Shown: positions 1 through 7,473, numbered from the stretch's first letter. The stretch: DNA of 9,785 nt from an uncultured Erysipelotrichaceae bacterium (GCA_937900565.1 CALCFG010000023.1:1-9785); one strand, 5' to 3'. Numbers and translations: made by a program. Notes: a model not told the origin generated them from the letters alone.

Positions 1-30
1 TTTATTTTCAAACTATTTCATCAATTTCTA

Positions 31-95
31 TTGACTTTTATATAGTTAGCTTTCTATGTTAGTACTTAACATACTTATTGTAACACTTACAACAA
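31..95. promoter_or_regulatory. AT-rich regulatory region with two inverted repeats
   Basis: The first 132 bases contain no gene. Two perfect short dyads lie next to each other: ATGTTA-N5-TAACAT at 56-72 and TTGTAA-N3-TTACAA at 78-92. Promoter-like boxes occur on both strands: TTGACT (31-36) with TATGTT (55-60, 18-bp spacing) on plus, and TTGTTG (95-90) with TATGTT (73-68, 16-bp spacing) on minus. The minus-strand set would drive a gene beyond the left edge, and both dyads would then lie in the promoter like repressor operators. A plus-strand transcript would run antisense to the M48 gene, so the minus reading is more plausible. No terminator for the M48 gene is visible here. The dyads are read directly; any regulatory role is inferred. 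Confidence 0.3.
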
Positions 96-132
96 ATCTA
101 TCTCGTTAATAATTTATCAGTTAGTTAGGAAA

Positions 133-1410
133 TTATTTAACTGCTTTTTCTATTGCAACAATTCGTTGATACATTCCAGGATGATCATATTCTAACCATT
201 CCACAAGTGGATGAGGATTAACATTAATGAGTTCATCACTACTTAATTGTTTAAAAGTCGCAATCAACGCTTCGCCATACCCATTAGCAACCGCGTTGCG
301 ATCCGCTTCATATTCTTCACGACGCGTAACATTTATGTTAAAAATATTAAATAAAGCCATAAATGGTTTAAATAGAGTTAAATAAATCATAAAAACAACC
401 GGATAACTCATACTTGTTAATTGGAATGAATCCAATATCCATTGATTAATCGCAAAGATGATTTCAACATGAAATAGGGCATAAATAAATAGAATAATTG
501 GGCATAAAATAAATAGTTTTTGTAAGTAATTGTAAATATTCTTTTTATGTTTTAAATGCCCAATTTCATGACTTAGTACCGCCAATAATTCATCTTCGCT
601 ATTGCCATCTAAAAAATTATCAGCAATTCCAAACTCACGATGATTTAAAAATTTAAGTAAGAATGCATTCTTACTCGTGCTTTTACTTGATTCATCATAG
701 ACATTAATCGATTTAACTTTCTTCTTACACCCTTGCATCAAGCTAACAATCTTATCGCGCAATTCACCTTCGGCTAGCGGTGTAAAATGATATTGTTTTT
801 TTAACAAAAATAGTGAAATCATACCAATAACGCAATATAAAGCAAAAAGAAGCACACCAATAATACCAACAATAAGTAATACTAACGTAATATCCAATTG
901 GAAATTATTGGTCCAAGACGCTAAATTTTCAAATACAAAAACCAACCCTAAATATAATGCTAATTCAAGCAAAAATGATGGAATACTCATTAAAAGAAAA
1001 TCTTTAGTAAATGATGCCAGTGTATGTTTATTCTTTCCAAATGATTCATCAATTTTAAAAGTTTGCCAATAATCAAAAGCGTAATCCAGTGGATAACTCA
1101 CGAGAGCAATAATTGATACAATTAATATTGTATTAACATAGACATTACGATTTACACTTAATGCCCATGGATAAAACGAAGAATACACAAAGATTAATTC
1201 AAATAATAAATTAATTGCCAATTTAATAAAACTTAATCGCTTACTTTGCCCTACATAATTCAAATACGTTTGATACCTTTGTACTGAATAAACATCCGCT
1301 ACTTGGACTGGTAAAGGCAATTTGCGTTGTTTTTCTTGTAAGTAATTTAAAATAAGTTGATATAGCAAGCCACAACCTACAATTACAAAATAGAAATTTT
1401 TCGCACTCAT
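133..1410 (-). CDS. M48 family membrane metalloprotease (Ste24/CAAX protease type)
   Basis: Predicted integral-membrane zinc endopeptidase of 425 aa, close to the usual length of full Ste24-type M48 proteins. The N-terminal half is hydrophobic with several membrane segments (roughly residues 1-20, 62-83, 90-110, 137-160, 172-203). It carries the family's conserved loop F-G-K-N-K-x-T...F-x-K-D near 124-137. The catalytic motif HEIGH is at 281-285 (zinc ligands H281 and H285, base E282). The third-ligand motif E-Y-E-A-D is at 366-370, followed by the usual D-H-P...R-I near 409-417. More membrane segments lie at about 295-320 and 333-358. A good AGGGAG ribosome site 7 nt before the ATG supports the start. 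Eukaryotic relatives cleave prenylated CAAX proteins; bacteria lack those, so the role here is probably membrane-protein turnover, with substrate unknown. It follows the glycan operon on the same strand behind a hairpin, so it may be transcribed partly by read-through. Confidence 0.93.
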   Translation of the reverse strand: MSAKNFYFVIVGCGLLYQLILNYLQEKQRKLPLPVQVADVYSVQRYQTYLNYVGQSKRLSFIKLAINLLFELIFVYSSFYPWALSVNRNVYVNTILIVSIIALVSYPLDYAFDYWQTFKIDESFGKNKHTLASFTKDFLLMSIPSFLLELALYLGLVFVFENLASWTNNFQLDITLVLLIVGIIGVLLFALYCVIGMISLFLLKKQYHFTPLAEGELRDKIVSLMQGCKKKVKSINVYDESSKSTSKNAFLLKFLNHREFGIADNFLDGNSEDELLAVLSHEIGHLKHKKNIYNYLQKLFILCPIILFIYALFHVEIIFAINQWILDSFQLTSMSYPVVFMIYLTLFKPFMALFNIFNINVTRREEYEADRNAVANGYGEALIATFKQLSSDELINVNPHPLVEWLEYDHPGMYQRIVAIEKAVK

Positions 1411-1434
1411 ACACTAACTCCCTTCCCTATACTA

Positions 1435-1462
1435 AAACAACACGATTTTTTTCGTGTTGTTT
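1435..1462 (-). terminator. Hairpin after the glycan operon, upstream of the M48 gene
   Basis: An 11-bp perfect stem (1435-1445 paired with 1452-1462) with a 6-base loop starts about 4 bases after the stop codon of the 505-aa flippase gene. On the minus strand the 3' arm ends in GTTT and is followed by TAG, so the U-tract is short (about four U) and the stem is not GC-rich. This suggests a leaky rho-independent terminator. The M48 ATG is only 24 bases past the hairpin and no good promoter lies between them, so partial read-through probably feeds the M48 gene. Confidence 0.6.
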
Positions 1463-1466
1463 AAAA

Positions 1467-2984
1467 TTAAATTTTACGAATAAATAAATTATACATTCTG
1501 ACAAATAGATTACGAAAGCTTTTGAAAAATATTGCATAGGTAACAACAGTTGAAATCAACACGAAACTTCCTAAGCCAATACAACAAATAAAGAATGGAA
1601 CGTATCCACTTTGTGCATAAACTTCCACGCCAGACCAACCCATATACGCAATCACTGCCACAATGCAAGCAATCACCATTCTTATTCCCAACATTTTATA
1701 AAAGCGTAATGGGTGAGAATGAAACACTTTTTTATAAACAAGCACTGGATTATATAAGAAGTCCACTACCCAATTTGTAATAAATGTCGATAACAATACT
1801 CCAACAAAACCATACGGAATAATTAAAGCAATCGTTAACACAACTTTCACAATAGCTTGCCAATATGCATTATTTTTTGCATCCACAAATAATCCATTGC
1901 TATCCCGTGTAATAATTACTGTTTCACGCATTGTCATATAAAATAAATTCAAAGCAAAAAGTAATGCTATCGGTAAAGATACAATGTATTCATCAGGTCG
2001 CTTTAACCATAAGTAAACAAACTGTGGCATTGCCACAAACACACAAATACTAATAATGGAAGCAATCAATACTGCGAAATTAAAGTATTCCGTAAACACC
2101 GCATAACTATCACTTTTCTTATCATTAAATAAATTACCAAAGCTATTGATTGGTGAGGTTATTGCGGACTGGATGATTTTACTTACTGCTCCCGTTAAAT
2201 ACGAATAATTTCCAAATACAGATACAGCATCATACCCCATAACAGCAGCAATAACAATATTATCGGTATTGGTAGTCGCCAAGTTGCTTAACCGTTGAAT
2301 AACGGTATATTTAGCATTATGAATAAAGCTACGATCATCACTATCCACTTTATGTTTTAACCATGGATATTCTTTTAACGCAATAAAATACGCTACTGTA
2401 TTGGCAAGCAATACTTGCGCACCTTCAATAAAAAATACCCATTGATAACTCCATCCAGCCCTAATTACAAGAATCATAAATATCATTCGTAAAATGGCAA
2501 TGGTTTGAATCCAAATGTTAATCTTGTATTCTTTTTGATCCGCTATAATAACAAAATTTGGACCCATCAAGAAATAAGAAAGACCATAAGGTAGCATTAA
2601 TACAATAAAAGTGTAGACCGTTTCACCATACGATAATGGTGAAGCAGAAAATAATGGAAATATGAAAGCCCCGATAAAGCCTAATGTTAACAATATTGCT
2701 CCGGTTAACTTAAAAAACTTCCGTGCTCCATAATAAATCTTTAACACTTTCTCGCGGTCATGATTTGCTAATGGTTCAAATAATAACTGACGAAAAGCTA
2801 ATGAATAGGCAATTTCACAAATGTTTAAAAAAGTAATAACATTTACAATTGTCAATTGTAATCCATTAATTCCTTGCCCATAGCAATCAATAAACATCCG
2901 TATTTTTAACATGCCAATTAGCGGCAAAACAACAGACGTAATTAACGATACAAGAAAGTTATAAACTGTATATTTAGTTCGCAT
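1467..2984 (-). CDS. Polysaccharide flippase-like membrane protein (MOP/COG2244 superfamily)
   Basis: A 505-aa polytopic membrane protein that resembles Wzx/polysaccharide-transport proteins of the MOP exporter superfamily. The start (M-R-T-K-Y...N-x-L-x-S-L-I), the P-L-A-x-x-D-x-E-K-V stretch near 71-80 and the T-D-N-I-V-I-A...G...V-x-V-F-G-N-Y-S segment near 240-261 are typical of this group. About 12-14 membrane segments are expected, and hydrophobic stretches run throughout to a basic C-terminal tail. It is the last gene of the glycan operon. Its ATG overlaps the TAA of the upstream glycosyltransferase by one base (TAATG), and a strong AAAGGAG site precedes it. Presumed role: moving a lipid-linked sugar intermediate across the membrane. 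It is clearly different from the 481-aa flippase that opens the operon, so it may take a different substrate. The superfamily call is firm; the substrate is unknown. Confidence 0.85.
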   Translation of the reverse strand: MRTKYTVYNFLVSLITSVVLPLIGMLKIRMFIDCYGQGINGLQLTIVNVITFLNICEIAYSLAFRQLLFEPLANHDREKVLKIYYGARKFFKLTGAILLTLGFIGAFIFPLFSASPLSYGETVYTFIVLMLPYGLSYFLMGPNFVIIADQKEYKINIWIQTIAILRMIFMILVIRAGWSYQWVFFIEGAQVLLANTVAYFIALKEYPWLKHKVDSDDRSFIHNAKYTVIQRLSNLATTNTDNIVIAAVMGYDAVSVFGNYSYLTGAVSKIIQSAITSPINSFGNLFNDKKSDSYAVFTEYFNFAVLIASIISICVFVAMPQFVYLWLKRPDEYIVSLPIALLFALNLFYMTMRETVIITRDSNGLFVDAKNNAYWQAIVKVVLTIALIIPYGFVGVLLSTFITNWVVDFLYNPVLVYKKVFHSHPLRFYKMLGIRMVIACIVAVIAYMGWSGVEVYAQSGYVPFFICCIGLGSFVLISTVVTYAIFFKSFRNLFVRMYNLFIRKI

Positions 2985-3922
2985 TAACGAATAACTCCTT
3001 TAAGCAAATGGGTATAACGGATGAATAATCGATATTTCATCGGTAAATATTTTAGGTAGGGATTTAGTTTATACTTTGGAAAGCAAGATTGCAATGTTGT
3101 ATCGGAAAGTTTTACCCATTTTTCACTTTCATTACTGCGTAAAAAGCGAAACATTCCATACAAACGCAAATGTTCAATATGTAAATACTCCAATTCATCA
3201 TGATAATTCTTAGTTAAACCATAACGATCAAAATTATTCCGTACCATTTCTAATATAGTAAAGATTTCTCCTAAACGTGAACTTTTTGTTTCACTCATGA
3301 TTGAGCCTTCCCTTTGCCGATAGTTTACGGCCACTTGATCACAATACCCAATTTTATTAGCTAATGCAAAGATTAATGTCGTAACGGGAATATCTTCATA
3401 CCATAATCCTTTGGGATAGCTAAGATGATAATCTTTAAAGAAAGATGTCTTATATATTTTATTCCAAGCAAACATTGGAGATAATATCCCCTTATGATTA
3501 TTATCTTTATCTCCCCAATCACTTAAACCTTTCATGCGAAAGTTTTTAGCACTGTTATCATAAAAATAATACACATCACTAACCACAACATCACATCCTT
3601 GATGAATTTTACCCATCATTTGTTCGTAATAGTTATCGGGTAAATAATCATCACTATCTATAAATGCAATATATGGCGTGCTGACAAAATCAATGGCATA
3701 GTTACGTGCATCGCTCAATCCACCATTTACTTTATGCAAAATAGTGAATCGAGGGTCATCATCAATCAATTTTTGCGCAATTTCAATGCTTTCATCTTTA
3801 CATCCATCATCGACAATGTAACACAAAAAGTTGGACAATGTTTGATTCTTTAGTGAATCAATGCATTGTTCAATATAATTTTTAACATTGTAAACTGGCA
3901 TAATAATTGTTAATTCACACAT
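2984..3922 (-). CDS. Family 2 glycosyltransferase (third in operon)
   Basis: A 312-aa cytoplasmic GT-A fold glycosyltransferase predicted to transfer a sugar from a nucleotide donor to a growing glycan. The opening L-T-I-I-M-P-V-Y-N-V is the nucleotide-binding start of the GT2 fold. D38/D39 (V-D-D-G) should contact the nucleotide, N-G-G-L-S-D-A-R-N lies at 67-74, and the metal-binding D-S-D-D is at 89-92. A Y-E-D motif at 175-177 is the likely catalytic-base region, and Y-R-Q-R-E-G-S at 201-207 resembles the C-terminal acceptor/phosphate-binding segment of EpsJ/WcaA-type enzymes. There is no membrane segment. The ATG follows the upstream stop after 3 bases and no Shine-Dalgarno sequence is visible, so translation probably depends on reinitiation by ribosomes finishing the preceding gene. 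The stop overlaps the next start by one base. Sugar specificity cannot be told from sequence. Confidence 0.92.
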   Translation of the reverse strand: MCELTIIMPVYNVKNYIEQCIDSLKNQTLSNFLCYIVDDGCKDESIEIAQKLIDDDPRFTILHKVNGGLSDARNYAIDFVSTPYIAFIDSDDYLPDNYYEQMMGKIHQGCDVVVSDVYYFYDNSAKNFRMKGLSDWGDKDNNHKGILSPMFAWNKIYKTSFFKDYHLSYPKGLWYEDIPVTTLIFALANKIGYCDQVAVNYRQREGSIMSETKSSRLGEIFTILEMVRNNFDRYGLTKNYHDELEYLHIEHLRLYGMFRFLRSNESEKWVKLSDTTLQSCFPKYKLNPYLKYLPMKYRLFIRYTHLLKGVIR

Positions 3923-3925
3923 AAT

Positions 3926-4936
3926 TTAATGAATAGTTTTATCAATATACGTAGTAAATGCTTTAATGTTACCTTTTAAAATTTTTCGATCACGGTAACG
4001 TTCCATAAAGCCACTCTTATTGTATTTTTTATAATAAGTTAAAAGGGAAGGATAACGCTTAAATAAATTCAACATAAAAGCAAATTCTTTAGCTTGCGCC
4101 TTCTTTTCACTTAAACTTTGCGTTGTTTTATTTTCCAATGAAATGACCCATTTAAAGCTTTCAAATAAGCGATAGGCCAATAAATCATTCATTACTTTCT
4201 TATTTTCACAATTGCTAATAATACTTTCAATTACTTTCATATTCGCTTCAATTGCGCGTGGTTTCATATCCGACATACTATTATTCGGACGATCCACCAA
4301 GTAATTCGCCAATGATTCGCTTGTATAAACTACTTTATTAGCTTTAGCTAAGTTATAAAAATAAAGTAGATTATCCGTATAGGCAATCTTTGTTGGAAAC
4401 TGACACCCTAAGGCATTTTGCGTTTTATAAAGCTTCGCATGTGGACTTGGGTCCATAAAATAAAATGGTTCAATTGTTTCATTATTGGCGCTACCAATGA
4501 ATAAGTCATCCAATTTAAAATAAGTCTCATTGACAACAGAATGATAATCTTTCTTATCGCTGTTATGATAAATATAACTTTTACATCCTACTGCAATGTC
4601 TGCATTATGCGCCTTAATCAATTGATATAGGGTAGTTAATGCATTGGGTTGCAATGTATCATCGGGATCACAAACAATGAAATATGGAGTATCAATTTGT
4701 TCGATTGCCAATTGCAATACAGAACCATATCCACCATTTTCTTTTTTAATTCCCTTAAAAATATCAGGGTATTTTGCCACATATTCATCAATAATCACTT
4801 GCTCATTAGCGGGTGAACCATCATTTACTGCAACCACTTGATAACTATCAAAGTCTTGTTGCAATAATGATTCGAAGCAATCCCTAACATATGCTTCCAC
4901 ATTATAAATCGGCACAATTACACTGATTTGTTTCAT
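3926..4936 (-). CDS. Family 2 glycosyltransferase, NGGxGS subtype (second in operon)
   Basis: A 336-aa GT-A fold glycosyltransferase. The N-terminal I-S-V-I-V-P-I-Y-N-V, the N-D-G at 38-40 and the metal site D-P-D-D at 90-93 define a GT2 enzyme. It differs from its two neighbours: where they carry N-G-G-L-S-D-A-R-N, this one has E-N-G-G-Y-G-S at 66-72, the signature of another GT2 subgroup. It has Y-T-D-N at 187-190 where they have Y-E-D. D188 may play the base role, which is an inference. The C-terminal part (230-336) is basic and partly helical with no membrane span. A good AAGGAG site precedes the ATG, which overlaps the upstream TGA stop by four bases (ATGA). The different motifs suggest a different sugar or linkage from the other two transferases. 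Confidence 0.92.
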   Translation of the reverse strand: MKQISVIVPIYNVEAYVRDCFESLLQQDFDSYQVVAVNDGSPANEQVIIDEYVAKYPDIFKGIKKENGGYGSVLQLAIEQIDTPYFIVCDPDDTLQPNALTTLYQLIKAHNADIAVGCKSYIYHNSDKKDYHSVVNETYFKLDDLFIGSANNETIEPFYFMDPSPHAKLYKTQNALGCQFPTKIAYTDNLLYFYNLAKANKVVYTSESLANYLVDRPNNSMSDMKPRAIEANMKVIESIISNCENKKVMNDLLAYRLFESFKWVISLENKTTQSLSEKKAQAKEFAFMLNLFKRYPSLLTYYKKYNKSGFMERYRDRKILKGNIKAFTTYIDKTIH

Positions 4937-5919
4937 TCACTTCTCCTTAATTTACTTCGAATCATTAAGTAAAATTTCAAGACGTACCGGTTCGTATAAA
5001 TCCAATCATTTTTACGCTGTTTAACATTATAAATACAACGTGGGTATTCCAAATAATTATCTTGAAGATAATCAAAACAATCATCAATAAACGCCAATAC
5101 ATGATCACAATAAGGAACATCAATTAATTTACGTAATGTTTCAATAATATTAATCCCACTTAAATATTTTAATTGTTCATAATATTTTTCAAAAGCACCT
5201 TGCTTTTTATAATAATCACTATTTAATGCACACATTATTAATACATCCCGACATTTTGTTAAATTAATCGTAGAGGTAATATTGCCAACGCGATCAACAA
5301 TATAATTATATAAGGGTTTTCTTACAAAACACACATTATTGGCATGCAATAACAAACGATAAGTTGTCCCTAAGTCCTCATAAATATGCCCTTTTGGGTA
5401 TTCAATGTGATTGTCTTTAAATAAAGATAACCGATACATTTTATTCCATGCTGCATTGGCTATATTAACCATTAACGTAGGATCTTGATTTAAATTGGTT
5501 ACAATACCTTCACTGTACTTATTTTCAATAACTTCCTTATAATTCTTGGATTGCCAATATTGGTAATAATCAAAGATAACCATATCACTGTTATTTTTAT
5601 CCATTGCCTCCACACAACGCTTTAAACAATCGGGTTGCAATGTATCATCACTGTCAAAAAAATAAATATACTCACTGTTGGCAAAACGCATGCCATAATT
5701 TCTCGCATCGCTTAATCCACCATTGGGTTTATTCACTAATTCAAACCGAGCATCATCGCAAATTAATTCCATTGCAACTTCTTTGGAATTATCAGTAGAA
5801 CCATCATTAACTATAATTACTTTAAAATCCTTCAATGTTTGTTCTTTTAATGAACGAATAGAATTGGGTAAATAGTTTGCCACATTATAAATCGGCACAA
5901 CCACACATAATTTATCCAC
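4933..5919 (-). CDS. Family 2 glycosyltransferase (first in operon)
   Basis: A 328-aa GT-A fold glycosyltransferase starting at GTG. Motifs: V-V-V-P-I-Y-N-V at 6-13, V-N-D-G-S-T-D at 37-43, N-G-G-L-S-D-A-R-N at 66-74, metal-binding D-S-D-D-T-L at 89-94, W-N-K at 158-160, Y-E-D at 180-182 and a downstream D-R-x-G-N-I-T-S-T segment at 209-217. These match the 312-aa enzyme well, and short stretches are identical in DNA to the neighbouring transferase genes. The GTG start is chosen because it places the first beta strand at the N-terminus as in relatives. An AAAGGA site lies 10 bases upstream, and no in-frame ATG fits better. The gene overlaps the end of the 481-aa flippase gene by 8 bases and ends in an ATGA overlap with the next transferase. 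Acceptor and donor are unknown. Confidence 0.92.
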   Translation of the reverse strand: MDKLCVVVPIYNVANYLPNSIRSLKEQTLKDFKVIIVNDGSTDNSKEVAMELICDDARFELVNKPNGGLSDARNYGMRFANSEYIYFFDSDDTLQPDCLKRCVEAMDKNNSDMVIFDYYQYWQSKNYKEVIENKYSEGIVTNLNQDPTLMVNIANAAWNKMYRLSLFKDNHIEYPKGHIYEDLGTTYRLLLHANNVCFVRKPLYNYIVDRVGNITSTINLTKCRDVLIMCALNSDYYKKQGAFEKYYEQLKYLSGINIIETLRKLIDVPYCDHVLAFIDDCFDYLQDNYLEYPRCIYNVKQRKNDWIYTNRYVLKFYLMIRSKLRRSE

Positions 5920-7357
5920 GCTTCACCATTCCTTTCATCTTCGTTAATAACGTCATCGTAAAATCATCTTTTATTAATATTAGTATTCCAAAATAAACAC
6001 AGCCACCGATTCCAATACTTAATAGATTAAATCCAAAATTATTTGGCAACGCACTTGATAATGCATAAACAATAACACCCATTAATAAAGAAATACTGCC
6101 ATACTTAAGTATCCATTGACCTTGGATACGAATCTGCGTATTTTTACGTATATAAATCCATTGAATAAATGTCACAACAAATTCAGCAAACACACTGGCT
6201 GCAACCGCACCAAAAGCCCCAAGTTTTGGCATTAGTATTGCATTTAGAATAGCATTACAGATAGCACCAGAAACAACAGAACGTGTATAAATAGTTGTTT
6301 TACCTATCGGTAGTAAATATTGTGTTCCATAAACATTCGACAACGAAATAAAGAAAATAATTGGCGATGTTAATTGTATAAGTGGCGTAACCAATGCATA
6401 TTCCGCATCAAAAAACCATGCAACAAAACTTCCAATCATACTGCAAATTCCCGCAATCATAGGTAATGCTAAATAAATAGCCATATGCATTGTCACCTTT
6501 ATATAATCAAATATGGCATTTGTTTGCCCTTTTTGATGCAAATTCGCGACTCGCGGTAACATAACCGTACCAATCGATGTAATGAAGAAAAGAAACATCT
6601 TAATAAACCGTTGAGCTTGTTGATAAAAAGATACATGGGCAGTATCCGGGTACAAGTAACCTAACATCGATACATCCAACATTGTATAAATACTTGTGGC
6701 AATTTGCGGGATAAATAATAGGATATTCGGCTTAAAATGCGATAATACACCTTTTAGATGAATGGGTATAAATTGGATGTATTCTTTCACTTGCATCCAC
6801 ATCCAGCATTGGCCAATAACCCCAGAAATGGCATTAATGAATATAAATAAACTTAAATCTTCCGGTTTTTTAATAAAAGTAAAAATACATAAAATGGAAA
6901 GTAATTTAATAATTACATTACGTAATGATGCTTTCTTAAAATCTTCCATGCCATAAAATAACCAAGTAATATCTAAGCTCACTGAAATTAGCGAAATTGC
7001 TTGAATAAGCGCATAAGTTCTGTATTGGATTTCATACCCAAAAAAAACATAGCACAAATAGAAAGCAAACGATAACCCCATGGAAATCAATTGCATGACA
7101 AATATTTCCCAGAAAATACGCGACCGTTGTTGTTTATCATCGCGATGTTGAGCAATTGTTTTATTTCCATAAATCGAAACACCCAATTGTCCCAATAAAA
7201 CAAACCATTGCACATTCCCAGCTGTCCAATCATTGATTCCGGCAACGGTTGCTCCGAGCGTTCGTGTAACATAAGGCACTGTAATTAAAGGCGTTACCAA
7301 GACAAATATTTGGTATAACACATTGTATAAGTAGTTATTTACTAATTTTTTATCCAT
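5912..7357 (-). CDS. Wzx-type oligosaccharide flippase
   Basis: A 481-aa polytopic membrane protein of the polysaccharide-transport family in the MOP superfamily, which moves undecaprenyl-linked oligosaccharides to the outer face of the membrane. The N-terminus is typical: N-x-L-Y-N-V-L-Y-Q, then P-L-I-T-V-P-Y-V-T-R-T-L-G near 23-35 and Q-W-F-V-L-L-G-Q-L-G-V-S-I-Y-G-N near 50-65. About 14 hydrophobic segments extend to the C-terminus, ending in a short basic tail. It is the first gene of the five-gene operon and its 3' end overlaps the GTG start of the next gene by 8 bases. A perfect TATAAT lies only 8 bases before the ATG and no Shine-Dalgarno sequence is present, so the message is probably leaderless or nearly so. 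Family call firm; cargo unknown. Confidence 0.93.
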   Translation of the reverse strand: MDKKLVNNYLYNVLYQIFVLVTPLITVPYVTRTLGATVAGINDWTAGNVQWFVLLGQLGVSIYGNKTIAQHRDDKQQRSRIFWEIFVMQLISMGLSFAFYLCYVFFGYEIQYRTYALIQAISLISVSLDITWLFYGMEDFKKASLRNVIIKLLSILCIFTFIKKPEDLSLFIFINAISGVIGQCWMWMQVKEYIQFIPIHLKGVLSHFKPNILLFIPQIATSIYTMLDVSMLGYLYPDTAHVSFYQQAQRFIKMFLFFITSIGTVMLPRVANLHQKGQTNAIFDYIKVTMHMAIYLALPMIAGICSMIGSFVAWFFDAEYALVTPLIQLTSPIIFFISLSNVYGTQYLLPIGKTTIYTRSVVSGAICNAILNAILMPKLGAFGAVAASVFAEFVVTFIQWIYIRKNTQIRIQGQWILKYGSISLLMGVIVYALSSALPNNFGFNLLSIGIGGCVYFGILILIKDDFTMTLLTKMKGMVKRG

Positions 7358-7365
7358 ACTTATTC

Positions 7366-7394
7366 ATTATACTAACTTTTTTATCTTTATGAAA
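7366..7394 (-). promoter_or_regulatory. Promoter of the glycan operon (near-leaderless start)
   Basis: On the minus strand a consensus TATAAT occupies 7371-7366. The best -35 is a weak TTTCAT at 7394-7389 (17-bp spacing), or TTTTCA one base farther upstream. Transcription would begin at about 7360-7357, at or a few bases before the ATG at 7357. The bases between the -10 box and the ATG contain no AGGAGG-like sequence. The -10 box is read directly; the start position is inferred from normal promoter spacing. Confidence 0.6.
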
Positions 7395-7417
7395 ATTAGC
7401 TTTCGTTATCACAAAAT

Positions 7418-7449
7418 GCTTAATTGCTAATTATTGTACGGCTTAATTG
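7418..7449. repeat. Direct repeat GCTTAATTG in the divergent promoter region
   Basis: The nonamer GCTTAATTG occurs at 7418-7426 and again at 7441-7449, same orientation, 23 bases apart (about two helical turns). Both copies lie upstream of both divergent -10 boxes, a position suited to an activator or repressor. In DNA this AT-rich it could be chance. Confidence 0.3.
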
Positions 7450-7458
7450 ACTTAAATT

Positions 7459-7467
7459 TGATAAAAT
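7459..7467 (+). promoter_or_regulatory. Extended -10 promoter of the HAD-tdk pair
   Basis: TGaTAAAAT at 7459-7467 is an extended -10 element. No proper -35 is found 16-18 bp upstream, which extended -10 promoters tolerate. Normal spacing puts the transcription start at about 7474, the A of the ATG itself. No Shine-Dalgarno sequence lies before this ATG, in agreement with a leaderless transcript. A TTGACT at 7447-7452 is too close to serve as the -35 for this box. Confidence 0.55.
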
Positions 7468-7473
7468 AGCTCC

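Noticed and set aside
1435..1462. Riboswitch or structured leader before the M48 gene
   Set aside because: Only one simple hairpin is present and there is no room for a ligand-binding domain between the two genes.
1595..1780. Open frame of 61 codons on the plus strand inside the 505-aa flippase gene
   Set aside because: It lies fully antisense to a clear membrane-protein gene, has no recognisable motif and no ribosome site of its own that I can see.
4644..4841. Open frame of 65 codons on the plus strand inside the 336-aa transferase gene
   Set aside because: Antisense shadow of a well-supported glycosyltransferase; composition is not protein-like.
5604..5798. Open frame of 64 codons on the plus strand inside the 328-aa transferase gene
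   Set aside because: Antisense shadow rich in His, Asn and Gln, as expected from reading a conserved gene backwards.
6762..7272. Short open frames on both strands inside the 481-aa flippase gene
   Set aside because: Both overlap a real gene entirely and show no domain or start signal.
7447..7452. TTGACT as a -35 box for the first HAD gene
   Set aside because: Only 9 bases separate it from the TAAAAT box, and at 16-18 bp spacing no -10 exists; a later start would also lose the catalytic N-terminus.
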